This document shows positions 25,099 to 39,600 of a stretch of DNA of 64,000 nt, piece by piece. Position numbers and translations under genes: made by a program. Origin of the DNA: Galbula dea. Its lineage: Eukaryota > Chordata > Aves > Piciformes > Galbulidae. Position 1 is the first letter of the stretch. Each line of letters opens with the position of its first letter. Under the pieces are notes generated by a model. That model was given only the letters and a program-made list of their open reading frames with translations. It did not search any database and was not told the origin of the DNA. Where the stretch lies: the NCBI GenBank assembly GCA_013399015.1, contig VWZX01009072.1, forward strand, positions 62,001 through 126,000. The letters are read 5' to 3'.

Positions 25099-28000
25099 AA
25101 CTGGTCTGCAATTACTTTAAAGGAAAAAGGTGCATCTAAAAGCCAGAGCCTACACATTCTGAAGCAAATAGCCATGTCCTACTTACTGCAGCAGCCACGG
25201 GTTTGGCTGAACCCTAATCTGTAAGTTAGGCTCTCACAGATACTGCACTCAGCCAGGAGGACTCCATGTCTGTACAAAGGAGGGGGAAATACATTCCCGT
25301 CACTTCCCTGTTAGAAAAGTCATTTCATTCTCTTTGTTAATCTAATTTCCTATTTTGGAAATGAAAACAGCTAATACTAATATTTCCTTCATTAGATTGA
25401 TCATTTATTATGAACAGCAACTATGCATTCAGTCTTACTCAAGTTAACCAATTTTATGAGATTCTGTATGTTTATTTCAAAATATTTTCAAGAAGAAGAT
25501 CTGAAGCCAGAATCATCTAGCATTGAAAGGTGGCTAGTCACAGGAGCCTGAAGAACCTTCCTCACCTATGTTTGAAATGGTTCTTTTGATTTATTTGCAA
25601 GGACATCAGACAATCAATTTACCTTCAGCCACAGTTTTGACAGAGGCAGGAAAAGGCAACAAAATAACCCAAAGAGTATCAGGACACATTCCTGACGAAA
25701 TCCAAATCTTGCCTACAAGAAGCCTGAAGAACTGGACTCAGAGGATGTTCATGGACTCAAACCCATGTTTTTTATTCCCTAAAAAAGATTCACTTCCCAT
25801 TGACACCCAGTGAAGCTCCAAGCTTGTGCTGTGAGGATGCCCCAGGTAGGTTTAGGATGTTAGGAGGAGTCAGATTTCAGACATTTGGTTGCCTGTGGAC
25901 AGTGTGGACTTTTAAGTGGTCACTTGGGCTGCTCTGTAGTCCACAGTGGAGACAAAAGTTGTGCAGGGGCTTCCTTGTTCTCCATTCTGACCTATGGCCT
26001 GGGAGCTGAGAAGTCATCAAGGAAAGAAATAGATAAAACTGAATATCCTTGAAACTTCTTACTCTGCAGCACCTCAAAGTAATCCCCATCCTTTGGTGCT
26101 CAGTCCACCATAAAAAGAGAGGTTAACAATTCAGATTGACAGAAGAAAGCAGCAGCCATCACACCATGGAAAAGTCTTTATTTGGCAGGTTGGTAACAAC
26201 ATGTCTCCCATAGTGAATCTTTTTTTCCATATTCTAAGGAGAAAACTAAACCAGTGTGGCAGACCCTTCTGGGCTCTCAGTACCAGCAAGCAAGAGGGAA
26301 GTAAAGAATGTTACTATTTGAAGAAGATGATTGAAAAAATGAGGACTTTTTCTTTGTGAGGTCTGGGGCTTATGATCTATTTTTATTGCTACAGATGGTT
26401 TTATATTGAATATTATGGCTATCCTGCTGTGTTGGAAGAATTATGTTCAATTTAAACCCCTGAATTTCCAGTCTACAGGTTTTGTAGGAAATAAATAGTT
26501 TCACACAGGAAATGAGCAGAAGTCTCTCTGCAGCACACAGCATTTTCAAATCATTGATTTGCCATCTGATATTTAACAGACTACCTTGCATTGAGAATAT
26601 GGAGAGAAAAAGTGAGATTAATTGAATGACACTGTCCCTTACGTACTACCAAGAAAGAATTAGTCTTTGCTCTGACCAAGGGTTCCAGCCCTGCCTTGGC
26701 AGTTGCAAAGTTCATTAGCTGGTCTATGGAGTTGTGTTCATTGACATCTACTAGCTTTCCTTTAAAATGACGTTACTTCAAAGCTCTGAGAGCAGCAGAA
26801 CATTATAGAGCAGCAATGCCTTACTCACTGCTATTGTTTACCATGTGATAAATGTTAAATATTTTTATTTATAATGGATTTCCAGAGCCCCTGAGAACCA
26901 CAGGAAAAGAGTTGCAGCAAGTTTTTGGAGTCCCAAGAGGTGGTATCCAGGAGCCAGACCTACATGCCACCGTAAGTATCCACTGACAGTGTAGCTGAGA
27001 AGGAAGTTGGAAAAACATGTTGCAGCAATAGACCTTGACTCTGGTAGTAGATATGTTGATGATGCATAAAGTGCAGTCATCTCTTCCATATTCATCTTAC
27101 TTTTACGTTCACTCACTTATAATCCCTGGCTTATAGAGCCAACCTTTGCTAGACTAGGAATGTAAACATGTATTTTTATGCATATGGTTTCAAGGCCAAA
27201 GCATGTCTTCATGAAATTGGAGACAAACAGGACAAACCACCTCAGTCGAAGAGATGGAACCCCCACTCAACTCCTCAGAGGACACTGGCTCCTGAGGGTT
27301 CTAACCCAGAGGGAGGTGACATATTCTTCCAGCCGCCCTCTGGATGTGCCCCAGGACTATCAGTAGTGTCAGCCCTCAACTCAGGATGGCCAGGTCTCCT
27401 CTTTTTGCAGCAGCCACCCAGTCTTGGTGTCCTCATGCCTGTGTGCCTAGCTCCTTGCCCTGGAGCATAAGCAACAGGGGCAGCACTTTGCCTTGACACT
27501 TCAGAGCCTGAGTACACACAGGGTGTTGAGGGCCTCCTTCAGGGAACAGCTACCTACATTAATGGGTGCCTCCAACTGGAAAATAGCTGCAGCAAGGCAA
27601 ATTAGAGGCAGATCAGCCACTCAGGTGCTGCAGCTGCCCCTCTGAGGCTTGTCACTCACACTGCATTCCCAGGGAGCACATCAGGTACAGTCCTGGCTAA
27701 TTACTGGTGACATCTGCACTTAACATAGGTCAAGCCCAAGCCCTGCCTTTCTTAAAACAGGCTTAGTAATTATTAACTTCAGACTGGATGAGGAGAAATC
27801 AAATGTTAACTAATATCCTTGATTTCCTAGTATACACAAAGCCAGGTCTTTTTTTTAATGTTGGCTCCACTTGACTTTCTATTTGCTTGGGAAAGGCTTA
27901 TCTGGTGTTTTGGCCCTGTCCTGTGGTTTTATGCCAAGGGAAGGACAGAACAACTGGACTGATGAATCAACGATGCAAAGTGAAGTTAGAGATGTGCCCA

Positions 28001-28657
28001 AGTCAGTGGACACGTGGCCGCACTGACGGAACGAGGGCTTCTTTTCTTCCCCTTACCTTATGAATTAGTTTGTCATCATGTCAGTTCAATTGTAACTAAA
28101 CCATCTTCTTTTCTTCCTCTTTTTTTTGTGATGCACTCTGCAGTGCTTCATGTACCCTGAGGGTCTCAAACGGCATGTAAATGGATATTGCCCTGCAAGC
28201 TGCATTCTGCCATACAATTGCCATCATCTCCGAAGTCTTAAAAGCCAGAACATGCCGTGAGTTGCAGGCTTTTCTTCTCCATGTGGGGCTCACAGCTTAT
28301 GCTTCTAAATTACATTTTGTCAGCCTGTTAACAAAGCAAGATAGAAGACCATTAATAATAAGCTGTGGTTATGTAAGTGTTCATAAGTGTCTAAATATTA
28401 ATGTCAGGACTCTGCATAATGGAAGTGCTCTAAATAATCCTTTTTAGCCTTTGTAGTTTAATCTTTATTCATATTTTATCCATTAGTTACCTTTGAATAG
28501 CATGGTTCTTTTGATAAGTAAGAGGCTATGAATAACATTCACTCAAATATCAACATTCTTTACTTTCACTGCCATAGTTGAAAATGACTATTCCTGGGGC
28601 CTCTTGGTCTTTGGTATTTTAATTGCAAATGAACTACACAACCTGCAGCAGCAGTTT

Positions 28658-28681
28658 AAACAAAAACAAACAAACAAACAA
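28658..28681 (+). repeat. (CAAA)n microsatellite
   Basis: About five units of CAAA with one irregular unit near the left end. It is a simple repeat inside non-coding DNA. Confidence 0.8.
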
Positions 28682-31600
28682 TGCAAACATCCCAGTATCC
28701 ATCTCCTGCCTTTATCTACCCTCTGCAGAGGTATTTGAAATCTCATTCCACTCACATTATCAGTGCTTAACTCACACCACTTTTCCACACAGCGCTATTT
28801 ACTGGCTTCCAAAGCTTACCAATAAAATGCTGCCTCAATGAAGTCAAGGTGATGAGATAAAATGATAAAAGGCAGGAATTAGAAGCTTTCACATTGAGCC
28901 GAATTAGCTGCCAGTGTCCACAGCTGATCTGTTGTGTCAGTGAATTACCAACCTTGGGTGGAGGCCCCAGTGGTGAGCACCACATATGCTGTAGCATCCA
29001 GCTGCAGAAAAGGAGGGTTTCATTTGTTTTATGTGCTCTTGATATGGTACAATACTTACCCTAGCAGGTCTTTCATCTGAAAAAAATAAAAATACACCAG
29101 CAATATCTGAATGCAAGGGATGTAATATTTGCACATTAAAAAAAAAGGACCTAAGTGGTAATTCAGCATGTCATGGTAGCAGGCTGGATCTTGTGCATGG
29201 GCAGCTAAATCACCTGCTGGTGCCCAACAGATCCTTCTTCTCTCATCCTCCTAGCCTCCCAGAACCTCAGTTTACCATATGGCAGCTGCTGTGCCATGAC
29301 AGGGGGAACATGCAAGCTTCATACTGCTGCATGGGCAAAGCACGTGACCACCAAAGAGGATTTCCCCATGCCCACCACCCAGGGCTCTCCACCATCGTAC
29401 CCAGAGTTGTGCCAAGACCCCTGTTGTTATGTGAGGGTTTCTGGCTAGAGGCTTGGCAAGGGCGATGCACGGGAAGGAGAGACAGGATGCGGTTAGGGGA
29501 TGGATCTCATGGGAGAAGAGTGAATTTGGCTCACAGCCCCATTCACAGATCTTGCTTGCAACCCCGCACAATAAGGATAGAGCCAACGACAGGCATCGTT
29601 TTGGCAAGGCAAAAATAAATCCCATAAATATCCGAGCCCTCTGTTTCTCATTTCTTATTGCTTCAATATTTTGTAAATAACTGACTATTTCAGCTTGTTA
29701 TAAATTTTGAAATCTATTTCCAAAATACTCAGTAATTTTATTATTAATCTAAATTGCACTTACTTAAAGAAAAATAGCCAAGAAAGTAGGACTAAAAAAC
29801 TGCAAGAGGACTTCCAGCAGGAGAATTGATACTGTTTAACTCAGTCCATCATCATTGTTTAGAGCCATAGTGTTTCTCATGTGCCCCCAGCACCACACAG
29901 CCAGCTGAGAGATGGCCGTTGTTAAAGAATTCCTCACCATTAGATTTATGGGCAAGGATATTTCCTAGATTGGGACACAGTCTTGTGTCTGAAGATCCTA
30001 TTGTGAAAGCTTTGCTGTTGCAGTTGGGTTTCTAAGGAAGTTTTAACAACAATATGGGCCAATGGGAAAGCATTACGTGCTGGTGCTGAATGATTCACCG
30101 TGTCACACTGGAGCCTGTTGCAGAAATAGCTACTGGTAGCAGAGAGGATCCCAAACTCTGGCCTACAAAGCAGATACTATGGTGTGAATCACGTGGGAGT
30201 GATTCTCTCTCCTTACTTCCAGCTGCTCAATTGCTTAAAAGGTTGCTAAAAATATGACTATTGCTTAATATTACCCTTATATGCAGTCTTTCTGCAATAT
30301 CATCCTGCGATCTGTATGGGGAAATCATCCCACTCATGTGACAAAAACATCTGACAGTTCTTCAGAATCTAAATTTTCCCGTGGAGGCATTCACTTTCCC
30401 TGTTTTAAATGCATCCTTGCTAGTTTGGTCAAATGAATATGATCATTAGGTCATCAATGAGGTGAAAAGGAACCCTCAGAAGAAAACACACCCAAACTCT
30501 GACTTTTCATTAGCCCTGAAACATGCTGATGCAGGGAGGATTCTCTGCCAAGCTTCACCTTTTGGCAGCCTCAAAATCTTGCTGGGCTCTGGAGAGGCCA
30601 AGCCTTTGGTGGGAAGAGTCGTGGAGCAGTGAGGGGGCATGATGCATTGCTCCCGTGCCCCAAAGCGCCTGGGATCAACCATCTTTGGAAAGATCCATGT
30701 GGATAGCTGGATTTATGTGATATCAGGGCTTCTGTTGGTAGTAGTAACTTTAAATGATAACATAAATTTTGCCTCTTATTATCCAGGCTTTGTGGAACAC
30801 CTCAACATCTTGAATTAAAGCAGAAAATAATTAGGTACCATTGCAGTGTCTAAATGTTGTTTGATTTTGAACACCAACTTCAGAAATACGCGACAAATGA
30901 AAATTCAGCTCTCTCTTTTTTTCTGCTGAAGATTTTGGGCTGCTAACCCAACACTAAATCATCTTTGAATGAGATGAGATTTTTGGCACCATAATGGGTG
31001 ACACTAAACATTTATTCAAACTTTGTGTGGGGGTTGTAAAATGCTATATCTTCACAGCAAAATCCTGGGCACTGTTTGTGCATACAGTATTTGCACAAGG
31101 GTAATATTTTCTTTTTCTGTCTGTGCACTCACACATTCCCCTTCACAATTGTGCACACACAAGGCTAGCTGGTAAAATAAATTTACCTTTTTAATATATT
31201 TTTATTAGTGTGGGTTCAGCTTGCCAAAAATGTGGAGTTATCTTACTGACGTTTTGAGAGTATTTAGACCTCTGTTGATGCCCACAAAAATCCCAAGGAA
31301 GTTGGTGATGAACCACAGAAGAAATGTGTCTTCACAGCAGACTGGCATTGTTTTCTCTCTGCCCTTCTTGCCTCTTCTCTTTAAAATACTTCAGCCACCT
31401 AATCCTGGACCAGAAATGACACTATGTCACTTAAATTGCCAATCACACAAAACAAGTCCTGAGCAGTGAGTGGCTGAAACAGAAATGTTTGTGCACAACC
31501 TGTAATCTGCAAATCATCTGTCCAAACAACTCAGTGACCACTTACAAATAACTAATACATTTGAAGAAATGGATGGGGGCTCACAGACTGACTTGAAAAC

Positions 31601-31989
31601 CACCATCCAGGGCCAAGTGTTCACAGCCCTCAGCAATAAGTAGTTTACTATCATGGAAAAAGACTGTTAGAGTCTGCAGTGGCCTTTCTGGGCTGCCTAA
31701 TATTTTGAATTTGGCAAGGTTTTTGTGGTTATCTGATACTTCCCTGATGTGCCCCTGCCTTGGGGAGCAGGGCTGTGGGAGAGAGGATGGCCAGCCACCA
31801 TGTACTTCATCACAGCTGAAAAAAGAGGAGGGGTGATGCTTGCCTTGTGCTTTTGGATGTTTCCAGCACTGGGCAGGAAGTTTTGATGAGAAAAGATGTC
31901 AAAAGGTGCTGGAAACCTTTGCAAGAAACACCAGGAAGGATGGCAAGGAAGGAGGGATGCAGGAAGATGTTCAGCTGCATGGTTTCTTT

Positions 31990-32074
31990 AGTGACATGGA
32001 CACGGTGGTGATAGGTTGACAGTTGAACTTGATGATCTTAGAAGTCTTTTCCAACCTTAATGTTTCTGTGATTC
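31990..32074 (+). mobile_element. Truncated CR1 3' end
   Basis: The segment containing TTGAACTTGATGATCTTAGA, then GTCTTTTCCAACCTTAATG and a degenerate tail (TTTCTGTGATTC) matches the plus-sense 3' end of avian CR1 elements. The left boundary is uncertain and may begin near the GACATGGACACGGTGGTGAT sequence at 31993. Only the terminal approximately 85 bp survives, with no coding part. It is a second, independent CR1 insertion, oriented opposite to the large copy at 10536-11388. Confidence 0.82.
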
Positions 32075-32484
32075 CTTCATCCCATGGGCATGTGAGTGAG
32101 AGCTATGGCCCCTGTGCCTTCCACGTGACTCTAATCCACACCCCAGGGCAAGGGAACCACACCCTTTCTTATCATCATGTCTTATACATGGCCTGCAAAA
32201 AGCATACATGAAAAAGCATGGAGCTTGTTTTTCATCAACTGCTGTATGCATGCCAGAAATAGGCTTTAATTCTTTGCTGGTTTCCAGCTCCTGTTAACAA
32301 AATACAGTGAAAGCAATTGCTGAGCAAAGGCAGAACTGCAGTGAGCTACAGAGGGTTGGGAGACTGAAAAATGAATGGCATCCCTTCCCTGCTACCCAGA
32401 GACAGTGCAGGCTGCAGGGCACCCCTGGAATCCTACCACTTACGATCACTGACCAAGCTTCACCTTTTTTCCACCTCCTTAACC

Positions 32485-32515
32485 TAAATAAATAAATAGA
32501 TAAATAAATAAATAG
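32485..32515 (+). repeat. (TAAA)n microsatellite
   Basis: Seven to eight 4-bp units of TAAA, with TAGA interruptions in the middle and at the end. Confidence 0.88.
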
Positions 32516-35500
32516 ACTTGGCTATTTTCTCTTTGAAAGACTTGGAAAATCTGCTGGAATAAGCTCTCTAATCCTATTTGAACAAGTGTGATTTTATATT
32601 CTCAGTGTTTTCTTTGCGTTGCACTACAAACCCCCACAGCCACTCATTTGGAAAAATGTTTGTGGCTGAAATACATGGAACAGCTAAAACCAAACACTGT
32701 TTACTCTTCTGATTGAATTAAAAGCATTTTATTTAAAGTGTTTACAAAATCTTCTGCATGTAATACGAATTCACTGCAAATTCAGAACAGTGCTTTTAGG
32801 ACTTTTTGAAATCATTGTCAAGCAATCACAGTAATTTGATTATGTTAGCAAGACTGTTTAAAAATTCAGGAAATTGGGGGTCTATTCAGTAAAATGGAAA
32901 TAGGTTGTAGGAAAGAGATATTGGGGCATTAAATGTTGTAAATTGCCAGATGTTTCCATGTGGTGTACTGAACGGAGTGAAACATTTTGATTGAGGATTG
33001 CAACACACCCTACAGAGTAAGCAAACCACCCTCAGGCAATGGAACTGCCCTCAGGCAATAAGATGAAACTCCTCCTACCCTACTGGAATTATCCAGTGCA
33101 GCAAGTTCCTGCCATCTCCTGTCTCAGTGCATGGAAGTGGCTCACACAACCAACTCAGTGCACGTGTTTAGAGTTTGTCGCTTTGGGTTTCATCAGCATG
33201 TGCATGTGCTTGGCAATAGATACTGGTTCTGGGCAAATGCTTCTCATTCAAAGTCTTGTTTGTGTGACTGCATGCCCTGTAACTTTGAGTTCACCTTCTG
33301 TTTCTGTCCCTGCCCTGCCTGTGTGCAGGAGCCTTTTAAAATTAAAATTGCTGTGCAATAAGTCTTAAGGAATTTGTCTTTGCATTGCATTTTTCACATT
33401 TGGAGTAAGTAAACCTGCAGTGGAAACTCATTAACTGGTAGCAACCATAAAACCACATTGTGTAGGCAATTCTTGGGCACAGCAGCTCTGGTTGCTCTAG
33501 GTGCCTATTTCACCTTGTTTAATGGTCAGAAGGAATTTTGGTGACATTGCTGGGGTTACACATTCACTCTTCTTTTTAAGAAATGCCATGGGATTGATCT
33601 CTGACCTAGAGGTCAGCAGAGGTGACCTCCACCTCTAACCTCCCTTCCTCCAAAGGACCCCCTTGGGTGACGATCAGAGCAGCAGCCTGCCAGCCCTGAG
33701 CTGCTCTACAAGAGCCACCCTCAAGTACAGGATCTCCTGTGATCTCAAAGCAAATTTTCCTACTTGCCCATGTTTCAGTTTTACAAGCAGGTGTACTGAC
33801 ACCCCTGGCTGTTTGGCAGGGGTGTGTTGCCAGAAGAGCCACAGGAGTCTTTTATGCAATAATCATGGCTGGAGAAGATACCCCTGCACTGTGCCCATTG
33901 TGTTTTCAGCCCCATTTCCAGCTGGGATAATTAACAGAGCTTCTGGGATTGCTCTGCACCTGTGTGGTGTCTGGAGGGGCAGCACTAGGGGCAAGGGAAT
34001 GCCCCACAGGAGAGGTGCAGTGATTTCAGCTGCTTTCCTGAAGACACTCAGGGTCTAGGTTTGGTACTAGAGGGGAGGTGAGGTCTGTGTAAGAAATCAT
34101 TGTGCAAAGGTCATTATTATTATTCCCAGGGATTGCTGTGGCCATGGGCTGCCTGGTCTCCTTTGAGTCCCTCTTGCTGGTGTCCACTTCCACAGAAAGA
34201 TGAACCTTTCCCTCTCCACAGGGAGTGCAGACTTTGGGAACCTCTGCAGGAAAATCTCTAGTTTCCCCTAAGTCAGCATGCCACTTGTACCTTCCCCATG
34301 TCCACAGTGGTGTGAGCAGACATTTCTGGCTCCAGATGATGATCATCCACTCTCTCTAATCTCAGTTTCTGTCTGTTTATCTCTCACTTTTGAGAAACAT
34401 AGTGTGAAGCTGATACAGATGTGAACCTCCACCCACTAGGTCATAACGCTGATGAAAATTTCTACACCTTTTATACCTCCTAAGAGTTTCTCTTTAAACA
34501 CTCTTGGCAGCAGCACATTTGGAATCAACTTCAGATTTTAATTAAAAAGGCTTATTTCTTATCTGTTATATATTATCACTACTTGGTACCTCTTTCTAAT
34601 ACTCTTCAAAGAGCAGGTCCTCACTCCTGCTGCTAACACCAACCATTCAGCAGGCACAAATTCGGAGTCTGGGAGTCTTTTTAGACAGAAAGGAGCCATA
34701 GTAGCCTGTAGTGGAGGACTCCCTGCAGGGGTTTGCCTGGCAATTCCATGTAGAGTCTGATTCTCAGCCAGCTACAGGGGGAGGGACCAAGTCCATCTTG
34801 GTGTCCCTCCTTTCCTGTAGCCTAAACCCAACGTGGATCCCAGCAGCAACTCATTCTGTGCAAAACTCTTCAGCCGCTGGTACCTGAAGGGGTTTGAAAT
34901 CAGGCTACTTACGCTCATTCAGCCTTGTCTTCTTCAGGCAGGAGCACCCTTTGAAGGCATTGGTTATATAGTGGTCCTTGGACACAGAGTGATGTGCACA
35001 CAGCTTCTTCTTGATGTGTTGCTAGAACACCAGGAGACTAAATTGAATTTAGCCTTTTAATAGCGTTTATTTATATATACTTTAGTAACAGGCAAGAATA
35101 AGGGCCTAAGAGCCCAGGAGACTATAATCCTTTTAGACACTGAAGCTCCCATGCAGAGTGAGGTGAATCTCCAAACATCATGTAAAAGATACGAGTGACT
35201 CAGGACTGTGTGTGCCCTGGCTATGGGAACCGTGGGGAATCCTGCAGCCTCTGGAGGAGGTGAGCAAATGCTGATTAAGAGATGTTTTCTCTCCTGGCTT
35301 TTGGGTATTACTGGGCTTAAGAACAGGGATCATAAAGACAGAGACTGAACTGGAATGAAAATTAACTTTCTACATATCTATAACAAACTGTCTCTCTTTT
35401 AAAAAAGATTCATGAGAAGCAAGAGAGATTTTGCAAAATCCATACCTTGACTATAAAGACTTGAGGACATAGTGTTTTAAGCTGCTGAAACAGTATCAAA

Positions 35501-36612
35501 TCCTTCAGCAATGGATTTACCAAAAAGATTAACTGAACTCTTCATAGTGTGGAGCTGGTATCCTTGATAATATGGTTTCTTAATGACTTAAATAATAACA
35601 TGGGATTTTTAAAGCAAATTAACTCTTGTAGGCTACAACTGTCAATGTGCTTTTTAATCTCAGGAAATTCTGGGGCCTATAACTGGTAAAGATTTATTTC
35701 ATTGTGTAGTTCTGAAGAAAAATCCATGTTAGAAAACATGGGCTGGAGTTGTGGCAGATGGTGCTTTTCTGGAGAAGACATTAGTGTTTAATAAAGATTG
35801 TAATAGTGTGAACCAGATGTTCATCTCACATTTTATCTTTGAAAAGATTTGGGAGGATGCCAGATAGATGCATATGTGCATCACAGATCTTGAAAAAATA
35901 CACAACTGGATCCTCAAGTGCTCATTATGGGAGGAGTAACTTTCTGTGAGCCATCAAACTCCACTGAAAAAGCAAGGTCTGTTTAAGCTGTGACTATCTC
36001 CTAGGAACTCCTTTTCACCTTTCACCTTGCCAAAGCATCGGTCCAGAAGAATAGGGGTAGCACTAAGGTGTTTTTCTGAGGAAAATGGTGACTCTAGTTT
36101 CACCAAGTATTTTGGAAAATAATACTTAACTAAGTAAGGAAAGCCTTTCATGAAATGCTACTCTGATGGGGCTTTGACTGGTTCTCCACTGGGATGTGGA
36201 AGTGAGTCCCTAGCTACACAGAACAACATTTTCAAGTGTCCTATGGATTGAGCCTTCCAGCAAAGCACAGATGTATTTATTGCATCTGAATTGCTCCTGC
36301 TGTGTGACAGCCTCCCACACTTCAGTAAACTGTCCCAATTTCTTCTTCTGAGGCAGAGAAGTGCTCCCACCCCTGCTCTCTCCAGCTGCATCTGAGCTAC
36401 CTGAAGGTTCAGCCTCAGACCAGGTGCTCCTGGCAGAGCGCAGGCTTGAGGTTAGAGCTCCCAGTCTGGTACTGAGGTCTTGCAACAAGACTATTGTAAA
36501 CCTCATGTGCCTGTCATTCCCCTGCCTGTGCCATGCACACTCTCTCAGGGTGACATTTTGCCTCAGCTGCCTGTGAGCAGCACAAATGTGCATGTGCCCA
36601 GGTATGAGGTCC

Positions 36613-36656
36613 TCCATCCATCCATCCATGCGTCCATCCATCCACCCATCCATCCC
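36613..36656 (+). repeat. (TCCA)n microsatellite
   Basis: About ten units of TCCA, with a TGCG interruption and one CCCA unit. Minus-strand frames that read as repeating MDGW are translations of this repeat and not proteins. Confidence 0.9.
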
Positions 36657-39600
36657 CCAGGGCTGGCTGGAATGAAAGTGACTTCACCAAACATAGTTGT
36701 AGATCAGTTATTGTGACCTTGTTTCCCTTTTGCACTCACAGCCTACAAATACCTTTCCATGCTGTGGCTGAGCCACTTGCAGTCCCAGTCCAATGAAGCT
36801 GTCATTGGTGTCTCTAGGAGATAGATCTAACACCTTTATTTTTCGGTGGAGTGTCATTCCCAGAAGAGCATGAGCAGTAAGCACTAATGATGGCAGCTGT
36901 GCTACTGAAGTTAGAGTAGGTGTCCATCATAGGATGTAGTCTATACTATCAGCTCCTGTAGTTACCGTGAAAACTGTAAGTTCTACATGTAACTGTGAAA
37001 GGTGACATTAGTAAATGACCTGTAAGGTGGTTATTTAGCATTATCATCTCTCTGTGTGTACATGTGTCTATCTGGAAGAAATCAAATTAAAAATGCTGGT
37101 GGCAAGTATTTCAGCTGCAACACATCCTTGCAGGGCTTGTGGCTCACTGCAGTGCTGGGAGCAGCATCCTGGGACCAGGCAGTGCCAGGACAAAGGCATC
37201 AATGCACGCTCCAAAGAAAAGTTACTCCTTTGGCTGAGCTGCAGGCCTGGCTTCTGGCTTCTTGTGGGGTGAGGACAATTTAGGAATATTATCCTGTGTC
37301 GGCGTCCAGCAGCACCTGTGGCTGATCACCTGGGAACAGGGGGAGCTGGGAGCCCTGTGTGAAGAGGCTGCTCCTCCAGCAGTGTCTGCTAACCTGCTTC
37401 AGTCCTTCCTGCTGCAGCAGCAAAAGTTGTTCTTCATTGCCGAATTTTTGAACAAGGATTTTGTTGTAGCACTAAATAAAGGCCAAGGGACTGTGTGTTT
37501 TAGTTAGGTCTCCTGTAATATCTGGTCTCTTGCCTTCAAGCCAACACGGAGACCAAGTGGGTATGTACAGGAGGGTCTCCATTATGTTGAGGGAGAGCCT
37601 CTGAGTGCCTGCTGCTCTCCTTTAGCATGTCTCTGCATCCAAAAAAACTCAGAAAGCAAGTATGCTCAAATTATGTGAGGCACATCAGAGAAGCACATGG
37701 GAAACTATATTACCTTAATTCTATGGTGGACTTAATTGTTGGTATGATTTTTCTGGGCATGGCATTTGTGCTTCTGCTTATTGCTGGGGAATTCAATGCC
37801 ATGACCACTTTTGCTGTTTGAGCTCAATGTGTACTATCCGAAGAACTTTGCAATATGTTTTGCATAAAAACAAACAAAAAATTAATTAATAGGATTTTAG
37901 TTAATAGGGTGAGCTATATCATGTGCACTGAAATTGCTTTAGAAATGATCTACATAAATTTCTTTGCTATTAGTTAGTTGTAAAACAATTAAATATGTCC
38001 ACACAGAGGATCTAATGGGTATAAAATGCAAGACTGATTCACAGCTTGCTTGCGCTTTCATTCCAGTTCAAGGTCTCCTTGCAGTGGGCCAGACACTATC
38101 CTGTAAACAACATGCTTATCTTTTCCAGCTTATTGTTTTCTTGTGGCTCAGATACAAAACTGAACTCTTGTCATTCCATTCTGCAGGAAATGCTTTAGCT
38201 TAGAAGTCTCCCACCAGAGTTCATGCTGAGTTGCCTCACCTTGCAATTAGAGCAGGTGAGGAGTGTACAGAGATGATTACTGAAGTCTCTGGGAGCTCAG
38301 CCGATACAAGGTTAGTTACTTAACTCAGTTGTCTGCTGGAGCCCTTGAACTAAAATAAAGGTTATTCTTACTGACAGCATCTTTTGTGCATGTAAAATCT
38401 TTTCAATCTTTGAAATTCTTAGGAGTCACAGCAAAACTCCATGGCTGCTAAATGTGTCCTTCCAGAGTTGAAAGTTAATGAATTTGAAATGTCATTCATT
38501 ACAGAAAAGAAGAAAGAGGGGGAAATCACGTCATCATATAACACTAGTGAAGAATTTGGAAGGGAAATAAAGATTTTCTTTTTACCTTAATATGAAGATA
38601 TCTGTATGGTTTTCCAGCTTTCCTGAGCTGCTACAGAAGCATTGCAGCTTCCTACTTCTGTAAAGAATTTCATAAGAATATTACAGTAAAAGCAGCTGTG
38701 ATCTCTGAAGTGAGATTCACTTAAGAGACTGTACACTAATATTCAGGGCCCTCCAGTGCAGCTTGGGAACACAGGCTCATTGCTGATAAAGGCACAGCCA
38801 GTGTTATACCTAGAAATCAGCAACGTCATCTCCCTAAACCATCTGCAAATTTCTAAGACTTAAAATGGACAAAGTGTTCCTTCTTCTAACTGTTAACATG
38901 GGAAACTCATACCAAATTTAAACTAAATGTTGAGAACTGTAGAGACATCCCTCTCTGCTTGCTTTTGCCAACTGTGGTTATCCATTAGTCCTGATCTTTA
39001 TTCATGCAACATCTAAACAGAGAACCCTGTGGGACAGAGGCCACAATTTTCCTTGTGCCTAAAGAGCTGTTGTACCTTTCCTTCACCTTTGTTCCAGGTT
39101 CTGTCCTGAAGGACCCCAACACTGTCCAGTGTCAGTTGCACATTAGTGCACTGGCAGGTCCATCTACTGCAAGTCAGAGTGCACAAGAAGTCACGCAGAG
39201 CAATCCCAACGGCACACACCTGGGAATATTAAAGGGACTTCTGTTACTCATATGAGTTACCATTCACAAAACTTGGCCTTTATGATAATGTTTATGATTG
39301 TGCCTACTGCCCCACATAAAGAAAGAGAAGGAAGAAAGCACCCACTGCCTTTGTCAAGGTGCAGGATTTCATTCCCACTCCAGTGCATGCTACTCTTTTT
39401 TCTTCACGCTTCTAGCACCCTTCTCCCTCCCTCCTATCCTCCCATTTCCTTCCTCCACTACAAAGACCTTCAAAGATCAAAGTCATCATTGACCATGAGT
39501 TTGCACAATGTTTCTGATTCGACAGTGGCTGGGAGCCAGCTGGCATGTGTTAAAAACCATCATCAGAATCTGTTTAATTACTGTTCCCAGTGCAGTACTT

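Larger units (their letters stand above)
18321..31989. other. Non-coding region
   Basis: No exon, RNA gene or large repeat was recognised in about 13.7 kb. All frames are shorter than 142 codons and lack recognisable domains or convincing splice-flanked structure. Small simple repeats occur at 22735-22747 (T13), 25069-25098 (CA/CATA-like) and 28658-28681 (CAAA). The stretch at about 28130-28450 is AT-rich, non-repetitive and resembles conserved non-coding sequence. Confidence 0.55.

Noticed and set aside
36210..36735. Minus-strand frames with repeating MDGW residues
   Set aside because: The residues come from translation of the (TCCA)n microsatellite at 36613-36656.
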